Of a stretch of 64,000 nucleotides of DNA, positions 17,535 through 25,869 are shown in pieces (positions within the stretch are counted from its first letter, which is position 1; the number at the start of each line of letters is the position of its first letter). This stretch comes from UBA2040 sp963977135 (GTDB lineage Bacteria > Bacteroidota > Bacteroidia > Flavobacteriales_D > Crocinitomicaceae). Below the pieces are notes generated by a model, which did not search any database, had not been told where the DNA came from, and was given only the letters and a program-made list of their open reading frames with translations. The stretch covers positions 248,001 to 312,000 of the forward strand of contig CAXBNN010000002.1 in NCBI GenBank assembly GCA_963977135.1. The letters are read 5' to 3'. Made by a program: the position numbers and the translations under genes.

Positions 17535-19212
17535 AGCAAAAAAGATCTTTCTTAAAGAAAACGAAGGTAAAAAAGTTTCACGGCCGATTGTACGCATCAG
17601 TATGATTAGTATTGCACTTGCTATTGTTGTAAACCTACTCACAGTCGCTGTCGTTATCGGATTCCAAAAAGAAGTCCGTGAAAAAGTTTCAGGCTTTTCT
17701 TCTCATGCTTTTATTTTAGCAGCTGGAGAAGGAAGCATATACGAATGTGAACCAATTCGCAAAAATCAAGCCTTTTTTGAGAAATTAAAAAAGAATCCAG
17801 CGATTACACAGATTCAACCTGTTGCGTTTAAACCAATATTGCTCCAATCAGAAAAATCGGAACAAATAATAAAAACAGCCAAAGGAAAAGATTCTGTGAT
17901 TTCTCAACAGAATATTCAAGGCGCAATTTTGAAGGGTGTTGATGAAAGCTTTGACTGGAGTTTCTTTAAAGAAAATTTGATTTCGGGTAAAATCCCCGTT
18001 TTTAGCAAGGACAAAATTTCAGATGAAATCGTTCTTTCGAAAAGAATTGCTAGAGATTTAAATTTCAAAGTTGGCGATTCTATACGTGCCTATTTCGTTA
18101 AAAACCAACCCGTGAAACGCTTTTTCCGTGTTGCAGGAATTTATCATACAGGACTTGAAGAATTTGACAAGAAAATGATAGTTGGTGATCTGCGCCAGGT
18201 CCAATTGTTAAACGATTGGGGAATTCAAGCAAGCATTGAGGTGATTGACACTATTTCCGACGGTTATTTGGTATTGAAAGCAAATGTTCAAGGCGGAAAT
18301 GGTTATTACGAATACGATTGGGGAAAAGGTTTTGGTCAAACGATAGGGATAAAAATCTGTCCAAGTGTTGACACTACTTTCCGCTTAATCGCCCGCGATT
18401 ATGGACTGAAAATTGGCAACGAATCGATGCCACTTTCTCTAGCAGATACCGCTTATTTGAAATTTACAATTACAGGAAAAGGCCGCACACCGTGCAATTT
18501 CAAACTGGACGACGAAGGCTACATTACCAGAAATTATTTAGACAATCAAGGCTTAAAATTTACAATTCAAACGCCCGACAAAAAGGTGAAAATTGAAAAA
18601 ATTGAAGGCAAAGGAAGTGCTAGTTCTTATGTTGGCGGTTATGAAGTAAATTTTAAAGATTGGAACACTATAGATAAAGACGTGAAACAATTGAAAGAAG
18701 AATTAACCTTTGTCCCTAATGAACACGGCGAATTACTTCAAGTTTCGGGCATCAAAGAAAATCAGCAAGAAATATTCCTTTGGCTCGACTTTTTAGACCT
18801 CAATGTATACATCATATTGGTTTTGATGGTACTTATTGGAATTATCAATGTTGGAGCCGCACTATTGGTTCTAATTTTGGTGAAAACGCATTTCATAGGC
18901 ATGATGAAAGCCATGGGAAGTTTGAATTGGCAATTGCGAAAAATATTCCTGATGCAAGCCTTTTTCATTATCGGAAAAGGAATGCTATGGGGAAATGCAA
19001 TCGGTTTAGGAATTTGTTTTATTCAATACAAGTTTGGTGTTTTAAGTCTAAACCCAGAAGTCTATTATTTGGATAAAGTTCCTATTTCAATTGGTCTTTG
19101 GGAAATCCTCCTGCTAAATTTAGCAACACTTACCGTTTGTTTATTGGCTATGATTGTGCCGAGTGCTCTGATTAGTCGTGTACTTCCAACGAAGGCTATT
19201 AAGTTTCAGTAA
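17470..19212 (+). CDS. LolC/FtsX-type ABC transporter permease, enlarged periplasmic domain
   Basis: 580 aa from ATG 17470, or 565 aa from TTG 17515 just before AHEYFIAKKIF. Architecture: N-terminal TM helix (ISMISIALAIVVNLLTVAVV), a MacB-like periplasmic domain, then three C-terminal TM helices with FtsX-type motifs (VLMVLIGIINVGAALLVLIL, HFIGMMKAMGSLNWQLRKIF). It probably works with a separate LolD-type ATPase in lipoprotein release. Usual LolC/E proteins have about 400 residues; the extra 150-180 residues sit in the periplasmic domain (about 240-420) and look beta-rich. A TACTTTCG box at 17498-17505 favours the TTG start. Confidence 0.82.
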   Translation: MKKSFVYFRVDNNIGLAHEYFIAKKIFLKENEGKKVSRPIVRISMISIALAIVVNLLTVAVVIGFQKEVREKVSGFSSHAFILAAGEGSIYECEPIRKNQAFFEKLKKNPAITQIQPVAFKPILLQSEKSEQIIKTAKGKDSVISQQNIQGAILKGVDESFDWSFFKENLISGKIPVFSKDKISDEIVLSKRIARDLNFKVGDSIRAYFVKNQPVKRFFRVAGIYHTGLEEFDKKMIVGDLRQVQLLNDWGIQASIEVIDTISDGYLVLKANVQGGNGYYEYDWGKGFGQTIGIKICPSVDTTFRLIARDYGLKIGNESMPLSLADTAYLKFTITGKGRTPCNFKLDDEGYITRNYLDNQGLKFTIQTPDKKVKIEKIEGKGSASSYVGGYEVNFKDWNTIDKDVKQLKEELTFVPNEHGELLQVSGIKENQQEIFLWLDFLDLNVYIILVLMVLIGIINVGAALLVLILVKTHFIGMMKAMGSLNWQLRKIFLMQAFFIIGKGMLWGNAIGLGICFIQYKFGVLSLNPEVYYLDKVPISIGLWEILLLNLATLTVCLLAMIVPSALISRVLPTKAIKFQ

Positions 19213-19218
19213 TGCACA

Positions 19219-19246
19219 CTTCGACTCCGCTATGCGAACGCTCGTA
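19219..19246. repeat. Dispersed CTTCGACTCCGCT-type repeat copy
   Basis: CTTCGACTCCGCTATGCGAA followed by CGCTCG, an imperfect palindrome just after the permease stop. The first 13 bases are identical to the element between sufB and sufC. Confidence 0.5.
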
Positions 19247-19276
19247 TATTTGAGGCAATAATCGCTAAAACAACAT

Positions 19277-19310
19277 AAAAAAAGCCGATCGGGAGAGATC
19301 GACTTTTTAT
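19277..19310 (+). terminator. Terminator after the permease gene
   Basis: AAAAGCCGATC pairs with GATCGACTTTT with one mismatch around GGGAGA, followed by T-rich sequence. Confidence 0.75.
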
Positions 19311-19438
19311 ACTAAAAACTAAAAACCCATTATCAAACACAAATAACCAGAAATCTGTTTGATATCTCTATAACGTGAATGGTTGGTAATTGGTTGGTTG
19401 TTTTTTTCAAAACAAACGTTAAATGCTAATTTCTAAGA

Positions 19439-20047
19439 TTAATTAGTTTCCAAACAGTTGCACGGAAGGTCAAAGTCTATAAAGGTTTGAGGCATTAATA
19501 ACCGCCAATGTTCTTGAAATTTCGGACCGTATAAAATTCCTCTAACATCCATGGTTTTTAAGTTTTTTAGCTCAACCAATGACTCAGGGAAGCTGCCAAC
19601 TCTCGTTTGAAATAAGTCCAAATACTCCAAATCCTTTAGATATTGGATGCATTCGGGTAGGTTTTCTATTGGATTGTAATTTAATTTCAAAACTTTTAGT
19701 GTTGTTATAGAACAGATAACGATAGGACAAATGGGCAATCTGTTTTTTCCGATATTCAATTCTTCCAATTGAGTAAATAGATTTATCTCCATTGGAATAG
19801 ACTTCAAGCGATTTTTGGAAATGTCCAAAACTTTTAAATACTTGTATTGATAAATTTCTTCAGGTAATTGTGTCAATTTGCGTTTTCTCAATTCCAAACC
19901 TAGTACCAAGTCTTTGTTTTCCACTTTTCTCGCTTCTTCAAGGCTATATATTCTATACTCGGCAGTTGATTGAGCAAAAGAAACTTTACAAAGTATGAGC
20001 AGCAAAAATAGAGCGAGCGTGTTTTTCATCTTTTTTAATTTGTTCAA
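19439..20047 (-). CDS. Secreted leucine-rich-repeat protein
   Basis: 202 aa. A signal peptide (ending CKVSFAQ) is followed by about five LRR units with consensus L..L.L..N.L..(I/L)P, for example YLKVLDISKNRLKSIP, QLEELNIGKNRLPICP, TLKVLKLNYNPIENLP and DLEYLDLFQTRVGSFP. The protein ends in a Cys pair (CNCLETN). Probably extracytoplasmic protein or ligand binding. The start, at 20047 or the Met at 20029, lies inside the 3' end of ribF, an overlap of 44-62 bp, so the two are in one transcript and probably translationally coupled. The functional link to riboflavin is unclear. Confidence 0.8.
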   Translation of the reverse strand: MNKLKKMKNTLALFLLLILCKVSFAQSTAEYRIYSLEEARKVENKDLVLGLELRKRKLTQLPEEIYQYKYLKVLDISKNRLKSIPMEINLFTQLEELNIGKNRLPICPIVICSITTLKVLKLNYNPIENLPECIQYLKDLEYLDLFQTRVGSFPESLVELKNLKTMDVRGILYGPKFQEHWRLLMPQTFIDFDLPCNCLETN

Positions 20048-20930
20048 TTAATTCATCCGTATTTGCGAATGTTCTTTCTTTTCGAATTGCATCCAAAAAC
20101 TGTACCCGCAAAGTTTGACCGTACAAATCTTCATTAAAATCGAGAATATGAACCTCTAAACTCAATTGACCAAAGGCATGAATCGTTGGTCGTGAACCAA
20201 TATTCATAATTCCTTGCTTCTGTCGTCCGTCGTTTAGAATTACTTCAACAGCATAAACGCCGTTTCGAGGAATTAATTTCAATTCCGTTTCCAAATCAAG
20301 ATTAGCCGTTGGGAATCCCAATTTTCGTCCCAATGCTTGACCTTCAACAACCTTTCCTGTTAATTCGAAAGAATCGGTTAAATAGGAATTAGCCAAGGCG
20401 ATATCTCCTTCCAAAAGGGCATTTCGGATTTTGGTAGAACTTACATTCACATCATTTATTTCTTGGACTGGAATTTCTATAACTGAAAATCCGAACTCTT
20501 CAGATACTGATTGAAGAAACTCTATCCCTCCTTCTCTATTCTTCCCAAATTGATGATCGTATCCAATAACCAAGGTTTTTACTTTGATTTTCTTTACCAA
20601 AATATCACGAACAAATTCCAAAGCAGTAAGATTCGAAAAGTCAGTTGTAAAAGGGTAAATTATCAAATTCTGCAAACCAATACGAGCCAATTTGTCTATC
20701 TTCTCTTCTTGAGTCTGCAGTAATTTTAAATTGTGATTTTCTGGATTTAGCACAATTCGTGGATGAGGATGAAAAGTAAACAGTACAGATTCTCCACCTA
20801 CTTTCTCCGCTTCTTTATTGATTTTTTGAAGTATTTTTTGATGACCCAAATGCACACCGTCAAAAGTCCCTATCGTTACAACAGGGTGTTTTGCCGAAAA
20901 TCCATTTTCTAAGCCGTGAAAAACCTTCAT
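19986..20930 (-). CDS. ribF: Bifunctional riboflavin kinase / FAD synthetase
   Basis: 314 aa. The N-terminal nucleotidyltransferase domain has TIGTFDGVHLGHQKIL (GxFDGVHxGH) and LVIGYDHQFGKNREGG. The C-terminal riboflavin kinase domain has GRKLGFPTANL and the GVYAV/MNIGSRPT motifs. It phosphorylates riboflavin to FMN and adenylylates FMN to FAD. Start chosen at 20930: a perfect TACCTTTG box lies at 20948-20955, inside the longer open frame reaching 20960, which rules that extension out. Length is normal for the family. Confidence 0.95.
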   Translation of the reverse strand: MKVFHGLENGFSAKHPVVTIGTFDGVHLGHQKILQKINKEAEKVGGESVLFTFHPHPRIVLNPENHNLKLLQTQEEKIDKLARIGLQNLIIYPFTTDFSNLTALEFVRDILVKKIKVKTLVIGYDHQFGKNREGGIEFLQSVSEEFGFSVIEIPVQEINDVNVSSTKIRNALLEGDIALANSYLTDSFELTGKVVEGQALGRKLGFPTANLDLETELKLIPRNGVYAVEVILNDGRQKQGIMNIGSRPTIHAFGQLSLEVHILDFNEDLYGQTLRVQFLDAIRKERTFANTDELIEQIKKDEKHARSIFAAHTL

Positions 20931-20947
20931 CACTATATTTTTTTTGG

Positions 20948-20955
20948 CAAAGGTA
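20948..20955 (-). promoter_or_regulatory. -7 element of the ribF promoter
   Basis: Perfect TACCTTTG on the minus strand, 17 bp before the ribF start. A short palindrome CAACT..AGTTG lies just upstream (20962-20975) and could be an operator (weak). Confidence 0.55.
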
Positions 20956-20985
20956 ATCATTCAACTCCTTAGTTGAAATGGAAAT

Positions 20986-21225
20986 TTATTCCGCAATACA
21001 TTCTGCGATTCTATTGGCTAAAATTTCATATTGCTCGGGTAGATATTCATATTTTTCTTTCAAAGCACCCAACATCTTTGGACATTCACCTGGTTCCGTT
21101 TTCCCTTCATATTGACGAGTTTTGCAATCGCAGTAGGTTTTCGCATCTTCATTAACCTCTTTATACTCGCAAGAAAAGAGGAAAACAGTTGAACATAAAA
21201 TAGCAGTGTAAAAGAATTTTTTCAT
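20986..21225 (-). CDS. Small Cys-rich lipoprotein
   Basis: 79 aa. A signal peptide with lipobox VFLFSC (Cys near 19) is followed by a 60-residue mature part with four further cysteines (YCDCKTRQ, GECPKM, AECIAE). The spaced cysteines and charged helices suggest a small disulfide-stabilised periplasmic or outer-membrane-associated lipoprotein. It lies directly upstream of ribF on the same strand, but ribF has its own promoter. Product unrecognised. Confidence 0.75.
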   Translation of the reverse strand: MKKFFYTAILCSTVFLFSCEYKEVNEDAKTYCDCKTRQYEGKTEPGECPKMLGALKEKYEYLPEQYEILANRIAECIAE

Positions 21226-21274
21226 AACCGTAAATTAACATTTGATAAACGAAAATAAATAAAACCGTTACATG

Positions 21275-21306
21275 TTTGATTCTTATTCAATTTTCGTTTA
21301 GTTTTG
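21275..21306 (+). promoter_or_regulatory. Promoter of the T9SS protein gene at 21330
   Basis: TTTG at 21275-21278, 20-bp spacer, perfect TAGTTTTG at 21299-21306. Confidence 0.7.
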
Positions 21307-21329
21307 AAAGTAACTTATAAATAATCATT

Positions 21330-22847
21330 ATGAAAAAGCTATACGCGTTATTCGCATTTTCTATTGCCTTTGTTTTTAATTCTTTTGCTCAATGTCCTAC
21401 TGGACAAGTTAACGTAACGGTTGATGTTATCACCGATAACTGGGGTTACGAATGCTTTTGGGATATTACCCCAACTGGAAATGGATGTGGAAACGGCGCC
21501 TTATTTACTTTTGGTAATACTGCAGAAGTTAACTGTACAAGCGGCGGATCCCAAGTCGCATCAGCTGGCGGATATGGAGACAATACCACAACGACCGAAG
21601 CAATAGGCTGTCTTCAAGTTGGTAATTGTTTCGATATAAATTATGTAGACGATTACGGTGATGGAGGAGCAATTTTCGTAGTGAAATTTAACGGTGTGGT
21701 GATGCAAACATTCGCTGCAACAGACTCAACTGTTACAGCTACTTATGCTTTCTGTGTCTCAAACCCACCAGTATACGACGCTAATATTTCTACAATCGGC
21801 TCAAAATATACAATGTTACCTCTTTCTCAATCATTGAATGTAGTTGCTCCAGCAGTAATTAGTTCGGATGGTACTGGTAATTTAACCGGAGCAAAAGCTA
21901 ACGTTCAAATATTTAAAAATGGAACTCAAGTTTACGCTTTCAGCTCTGCTCCACAAACCATTAATACTTTGAATAGCGGCACTTATACTTTTTCTCAATT
22001 TACAGCATCAAGTTTTGGGGTTCATACTTTCAAATATTCTTCACAAATAGATCAAGTTGATGAAGTGTTGAGTAACGATACTACTTCATATGATGTTGAC
22101 ATTACCGATACTATTTATGCTGTCGATGACAATATCAAAGAAGACCTTATCGGTTTAGGCGCAGGAGAAAAAGGATATCTTGGCAACTCTTTTCAAATTA
22201 TTAAACCAACTCAAGCGAGCTCAGTTTCAATATTCTTAGGTGATGGCAGCCAAGTGCAGGGTGTTTCTGCCGTGGATAGTGTTTTCAAAATTCATATTTT
22301 CAGTACCAATCCACTTGGTTTACCGCAAACAATTATCGCTACTACATCAGGTACAATTGAAAATGTAACGGAAAAATGGTACACGCTTTCATTTGCATCT
22401 CCTGTTAATCTTGCACCAGGACAATACGTAGTAGCAATTGAAGAAGAACACCACATTCATGAACTTGGTTATACATTAGCGTTTAGTCCGTTAACATCGT
22501 ACATTAGTTCTGTTACACAAATTCCTTGGGCTCCAGTTGAAGACTTTGGTGCTCCAATCAGTTTCATGATAAGATTAAACCTTGCAACTTCAGGTTTGGC
22601 TGTTCAAGAATTGAAAAATACAGATTTGACGATTTATCCAAATCCAGTTTCTACTGAATTGACGATAGGGAATACACTGAAAGGTGCGAAAGTTCAAATT
22701 TTCAATCAATTAGGTCAACTAGTGCTTTCTTCTGAAACGCAAAATGGAACGACGGAAATTGACGTTCAAAATCTGAATAATGGTTTTTACACGATCAAAA
22801 CTATTGAAGAAAACAAAATTGGAATTGCCAAGTTTGTAAAAGATTAG
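21330..22847 (+). CDS. Secreted T9SS-sorted surface protein
   Basis: 505 aa. Signal peptide (ending NSFAQ). The first domain (about 20-140) is Cys- and Gly-rich: DNWGYECFWDITPTG, GCLQVGNCFDINYVDDYGD. It is followed by beta-sandwich regions and a type A T9SS sorting domain in the last 70 residues (DLTIYPNPVSTELTI ... NGFYTIKTIEENK). No catalytic motif was recognised; likely an adhesin or surface structural protein. Own promoter and terminator, single gene. Confidence 0.85.
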   Translation: MKKLYALFAFSIAFVFNSFAQCPTGQVNVTVDVITDNWGYECFWDITPTGNGCGNGALFTFGNTAEVNCTSGGSQVASAGGYGDNTTTTEAIGCLQVGNCFDINYVDDYGDGGAIFVVKFNGVVMQTFAATDSTVTATYAFCVSNPPVYDANISTIGSKYTMLPLSQSLNVVAPAVISSDGTGNLTGAKANVQIFKNGTQVYAFSSAPQTINTLNSGTYTFSQFTASSFGVHTFKYSSQIDQVDEVLSNDTTSYDVDITDTIYAVDDNIKEDLIGLGAGEKGYLGNSFQIIKPTQASSVSIFLGDGSQVQGVSAVDSVFKIHIFSTNPLGLPQTIIATTSGTIENVTEKWYTLSFASPVNLAPGQYVVAIEEEHHIHELGYTLAFSPLTSYISSVTQIPWAPVEDFGAPISFMIRLNLATSGLAVQELKNTDLTIYPNPVSTELTIGNTLKGAKVQIFNQLGQLVLSSETQNGTTEIDVQNLNNGFYTIKTIEENKIGIAKFVKD

Positions 22848-22865
22848 ATTAATTATTTTCAACTG

Positions 22866-22900
22866 AAAGCCGTGCCTCATTCTGAAGTACGGCTTTTTTT
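22866..22900 (+). terminator. Terminator after the T9SS protein gene
   Basis: AAAGCCGT pairs with ACGGCTTT around a 15-nt loop, followed by a T-run. Confidence 0.85.
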
Positions 22901-22944
22901 AGCGTTAAACCTCGTTAAAAAGAAAAAAATACCTTGAGTTTCTG

Positions 22945-22975
22945 TTTGTCATATACCCTAAAAGTGGTATTTTTG
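22945..22975 (+). promoter_or_regulatory. Promoter of the suf cluster
   Basis: TTTG at 22945-22948, exactly 19 bp, then TATTTTTG at 22968-22975: a perfect Bacteroidota housekeeping promoter. The leader to sufA is about 50 nt. No clear IscR or Fur operator was recognised. Confidence 0.8.
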
Positions 22976-23032
22976 CGGTAAATATTACTTCTATTTAGAT
23001 TTAGTATAAATAAGGATAAGAAATAATCAAAT

Positions 23033-23356
23033 ATGATAAACGTAACGGAAAGTGCAAAAACACAAGCTTCGAAACTGATGCAAGAGGATGGCAAAGAAGG
23101 CTATTTCATTCGTGTTGGTGTGCAAGGTGGCGGTTGCTCTGGATTGATGTATCAATTAGATTTGGACAATCAAGAAAAAGAAGACGATAAATCTTTTGAA
23201 GACAATGGCATTAGAATCGTAGTCGATAAAAAAAGCTTTTTATACCTCATCGGAACAACTTTAGATTACTCTGGTGGACTTAACGGCAAAGGATTCGTTT
23301 TCAAAAACCCAAATGCCGATAGAACATGCGGATGCGGGGAATCGTTCTCAGTATAA
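23033..23356 (+). CDS. sufA: A-type iron-sulfur carrier protein
   Basis: 107 aa HesB/IscA-family protein. The three Fe-S ligating cysteines are present: C35 in GVQGGGCSGLMY and C99/C101 in RTCGCGESFSV. It carries nascent [2Fe-2S] or [4Fe-4S] clusters from the SufBCD scaffold to apoproteins. It is the first gene of the suf cluster, behind a consensus promoter. The symbol follows context; IscA and ErpA are sequence-similar alternatives. Confidence 0.9.
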   Translation: MINVTESAKTQASKLMQEDGKEGYFIRVGVQGGGCSGLMYQLDLDNQEKEDDKSFEDNGIRIVVDKKSFLYLIGTTLDYSGGLNGKGFVFKNPNADRTCGCGESFSV

Positions 23357-23418
23357 TTGGATACTGGAATATAGACAGCTTCGCTGCTGGAGCACGGATT
23401 TAAATTAAACATAAATTC

Positions 23419-23453
23419 GAATTCGCAATTGAAAAATTTGCAATTCGTAATTC
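23419..23453. repeat. Imperfect inverted repeat between sufA and sufB
   Basis: GAATTCGCAATTG and the opposing GCAATTCGTAATTC form an imperfect AT-rich palindrome just upstream of the sufB start. The same gap also carries a small CAGCTTCGCTGCTGG hairpin near 23380. Looks like non-coding repeat debris; a role in mRNA stability is possible. Confidence 0.4.
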
Positions 23454-23459
23454 AATAAA

Positions 23460-24908
23460 ATGGCACAATACACAGAAAACGAATTAGCAAAAGACTTAGA
23501 AGACCAGGAATATAAGTTTGGTTTTGTTAGTGATATCGAATCAGACAAAATTCCAATTGGACTGAGCGAAGATGTAATTCGAATGATTTCGGCTAAAAAG
23601 GAAGAACCTCAATGGTTACTTGATTACCGACTGAACGCATATGCAGCTTGGCAAGAAATGACGGAACCAGAATGGGCGCATGTTCACTATAAGAAACCAG
23701 ATTTTCAAGGAATCGCCTATTATTCGGCACCAAAACAAACGAAGAAATATGAATCTTGGGACGACGTGGATCCAGAAATGAAAGAAACCATGAAAAAATT
23801 GGGGATTTCAATGGAAGAACAAAAACGTTTAACGGGTGTTGCTGTGGATTTCGTAATGGATTCTGTTTCGGTAGCGACTTCTTTCAAAGCGAAATTGAAA
23901 GAATTGGGAATCATTTTCTGTTCTTTCTCAGAGGCGGTTCAAGATTACCCAGAATTGGTTCAAAAATACATGGGAACTGTTGTTCCAACCTCAGATAATT
24001 TTTACGCAGCATTGAATTCAGCAGTATTTACTGACGGTTCATTCTGCTACATTCCAAAAGGCGTTCGTTGCCCAATGGAATTATCGACTTACTTCCGAAT
24101 CAACGAAGGTGGAACTGGTCAATTCGAAAGAACATTGGTTGTTGCCGATGAAGGTTCATATGTTTCATACCTTGAAGGTTGTACAGCACCAATGCGAGAT
24201 GAAAATCAGTTGCACGCAGCAGTTGTGGAATTGGTTTCTTTGGACAATGCTGAAATAAAATATTCTACCGTTCAAAACTGGTATCCTGGAGATAAAAATG
24301 GTGTTGGAGGAATTTTCAACTTCGTAACGAAGCGTGGAATTTGTCATACCAATTCAAAAATTTCTTGGACACAAGTGGAAACTGGTTCAGCTGTAACATG
24401 GAAATATCCATCTTGTATCTTGAAAGGTGACAATTCAATTGGAGAATTTTATTCCGTAGCTGTAACGAACCATTTCCAGCAAGCCGATACTGGAACAAAA
24501 ATGATTCACATCGGTAAAAACACGAAAAGCACAATTATTTCCAAGGGAATTTCTGCTGGAAAATCGAATAATAGTTACCGAGGATTGGTACAAATTCACA
24601 AAGGTGCAACCAACTCTAGAAACTTCTCGCAATGTGATTCACTTTTAATGGGCGATACTTGCGGAGCACATACCTTCCCTTACATCGAATGTAAAAACAG
24701 TTCATCGAAAATTGAACACGAAGCAACGACTTCTAAAATCGGTGAAGACCAAATTTTCTATTGTAAACAAAGAGGAATCGGTGAAGAGAAAGCAATTGGA
24801 CTAATCGTTAACGGATATTGCAAAGAGGTTTTGAACCAATTACCGATGGAATTTGCCGTAGAAGCCCAGAAACTATTGACGATTTCTTTAGAAGGATCGG
24901 TCGGCTAA
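23460..24908 (+). CDS. sufB: Fe-S cluster assembly scaffold protein SufB
   Basis: 482 aa, full length. Recognisable SufB segments include DGSFCYIPKGVRCPMELSTY, CTAPMRDENQLHAAVVEL, STVQNWYPGD, SKISWTQVETGSAVTWKYPS and GDTCGAHTFPYIECKN. It forms the SufBCD complex in the cytosol, where clusters are built. The gene is complete, with the conserved C-terminal QLPMEFAVEAQKLL region. Confidence 0.96.
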   Translation: MAQYTENELAKDLEDQEYKFGFVSDIESDKIPIGLSEDVIRMISAKKEEPQWLLDYRLNAYAAWQEMTEPEWAHVHYKKPDFQGIAYYSAPKQTKKYESWDDVDPEMKETMKKLGISMEEQKRLTGVAVDFVMDSVSVATSFKAKLKELGIIFCSFSEAVQDYPELVQKYMGTVVPTSDNFYAALNSAVFTDGSFCYIPKGVRCPMELSTYFRINEGGTGQFERTLVVADEGSYVSYLEGCTAPMRDENQLHAAVVELVSLDNAEIKYSTVQNWYPGDKNGVGGIFNFVTKRGICHTNSKISWTQVETGSAVTWKYPSCILKGDNSIGEFYSVAVTNHFQQADTGTKMIHIGKNTKSTIISKGISAGKSNNSYRGLVQIHKGATNSRNFSQCDSLLMGDTCGAHTFPYIECKNSSSKIEHEATTSKIGEDQIFYCKQRGIGEEKAIGLIVNGYCKEVLNQLPMEFAVEAQKLLTISLEGSVG

Positions 24909-24925
24909 TTGAAGTTTGAATTCTT

Positions 24926-25017
24926 TTCCCCTTCGGAGGGGGATTAAGGGGGAGGATAAACGAATATATAAAGAAAAAAAACACTTGCCTTCGACTCCGC
25001 TCAGTCAGCGCTCGAAG
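24926..25017. repeat. Two dispersed repeat elements inserted between sufB and sufC
   Basis: Element 1 (24926-24955) is a CCCCTTCGGAGGGG hairpin followed by GATTAAGGGGGAGG. Element 2 (24988-25017) is CCTTCGACTCCGCTCAGTCA with GCGCTCGAAG, an imperfect palindrome sharing its core with the copies at 19219 and 6201. The GC-rich blocks stand out from the AT-rich surroundings. They fill the 133-bp sufB-sufC gap and could act as processing or attenuation structures. Confidence 0.6.
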
Positions 25018-25041
25018 CCTAGAGAAAAGAATAACAACAAA

Positions 25042-25791
25042 ATGATTAAAATAAACAACTTACACGCCACAATCGATGGCAAAGAAATCTTAAAAGGATT
25101 AAACTTAACAGTTAATGCTGGCGAAGTACACGCTATCATGGGACCAAATGGTGCTGGGAAAAGTACTTTAGCAAATATCTTAGCTGGACGAGAGGAATAT
25201 GAGGTAACTGAAGGTTCAGTTGAATTCGACGGTACGGATTTATTGGAAATGGATACTGAAGATAGAGCTCGTGAAGGATTGTTCTTGGCGTTTCAATATC
25301 CAGTGGAAATCCCAGGTGTTTCGAATATCAATTTCTTACGTACAGCATTGAATGAAATTCGTGAGTACAGAAAAGAAGATCCGATTTCTGCGAAAGACTT
25401 CATGGCTTTGGTGAAAGAAAAATCTGCTTTGGTTGAATTGGATGCTAAACTAGCTTCTCGTTCAGTAAACGAAGGTTTCTCTGGAGGTGAGAAAAAACGA
25501 AACGAAATATTCCAAATGGCAATGTTGAACCCGAAATTATCCATCTTGGATGAAACGGATTCTGGCTTGGATATTGATGCATTGCGTATCGTTGCAAATG
25601 GAGTAAACACTTTGAAAAGCGATAAAAATGCTTCAATCGTAATTACACACTACCAGCGCTTATTGGACTACATCATTCCTGATTTTGTTCATGTTCTTTA
25701 CGACGGTAAAATCGTTAAAACTGGAGGCAAGGAATTGGCTTTGGAGTTAGAAGAAAAAGGATACGATTGGATTAAAGCTGAATTAGTATAA
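25042..25791 (+). CDS. sufC: Fe-S cluster assembly ATPase SufC
   Basis: 249-aa ABC ATPase. Walker A GPNGAGKST, the signature FSGGEKKRNEIFQ, Walker B LSILDETDSGLD and the H-loop VITHYQRLL are all visible. It powers the SufBCD scaffold. The frame is open upstream to 24916, but that part is translated repeat DNA, so the start at 25042 (MIKINNLHATIDGKEIL) is used. Confidence 0.96.
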   Translation: MIKINNLHATIDGKEILKGLNLTVNAGEVHAIMGPNGAGKSTLANILAGREEYEVTEGSVEFDGTDLLEMDTEDRAREGLFLAFQYPVEIPGVSNINFLRTALNEIREYRKEDPISAKDFMALVKEKSALVELDAKLASRSVNEGFSGGEKKRNEIFQMAMLNPKLSILDETDSGLDIDALRIVANGVNTLKSDKNASIVITHYQRLLDYIIPDFVHVLYDGKIVKTGGKELALELEEKGYDWIKAELV

Positions 25792-25801
25792 TTGCTGATT
25801 T

Positions 25802-25848
25802 CGGATACTGATTACTGATTTTTCAAACAATCCGTAATCGGCAATCCG
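25802..25848. repeat. Inverted repeat between sufC and sufD
   Basis: CGGATACTGATTACTGATT (25802-25820) faces AATCCGTAATCGGCAATCCG (25829-25848). The arms are complementary at about 16 of 20 positions around an 8-nt loop. It is the third suf gap filled with a palindrome of this kind. Confidence 0.6.
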
Positions 25849-25869
25849 TCACCCGCGAATCAATTAAAA

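Noticed and set aside
24916..25041. N-terminal extension of SufC
   Set aside because: It is translated repeat DNA; SufC homologues start at the MIKINNL-type motif.
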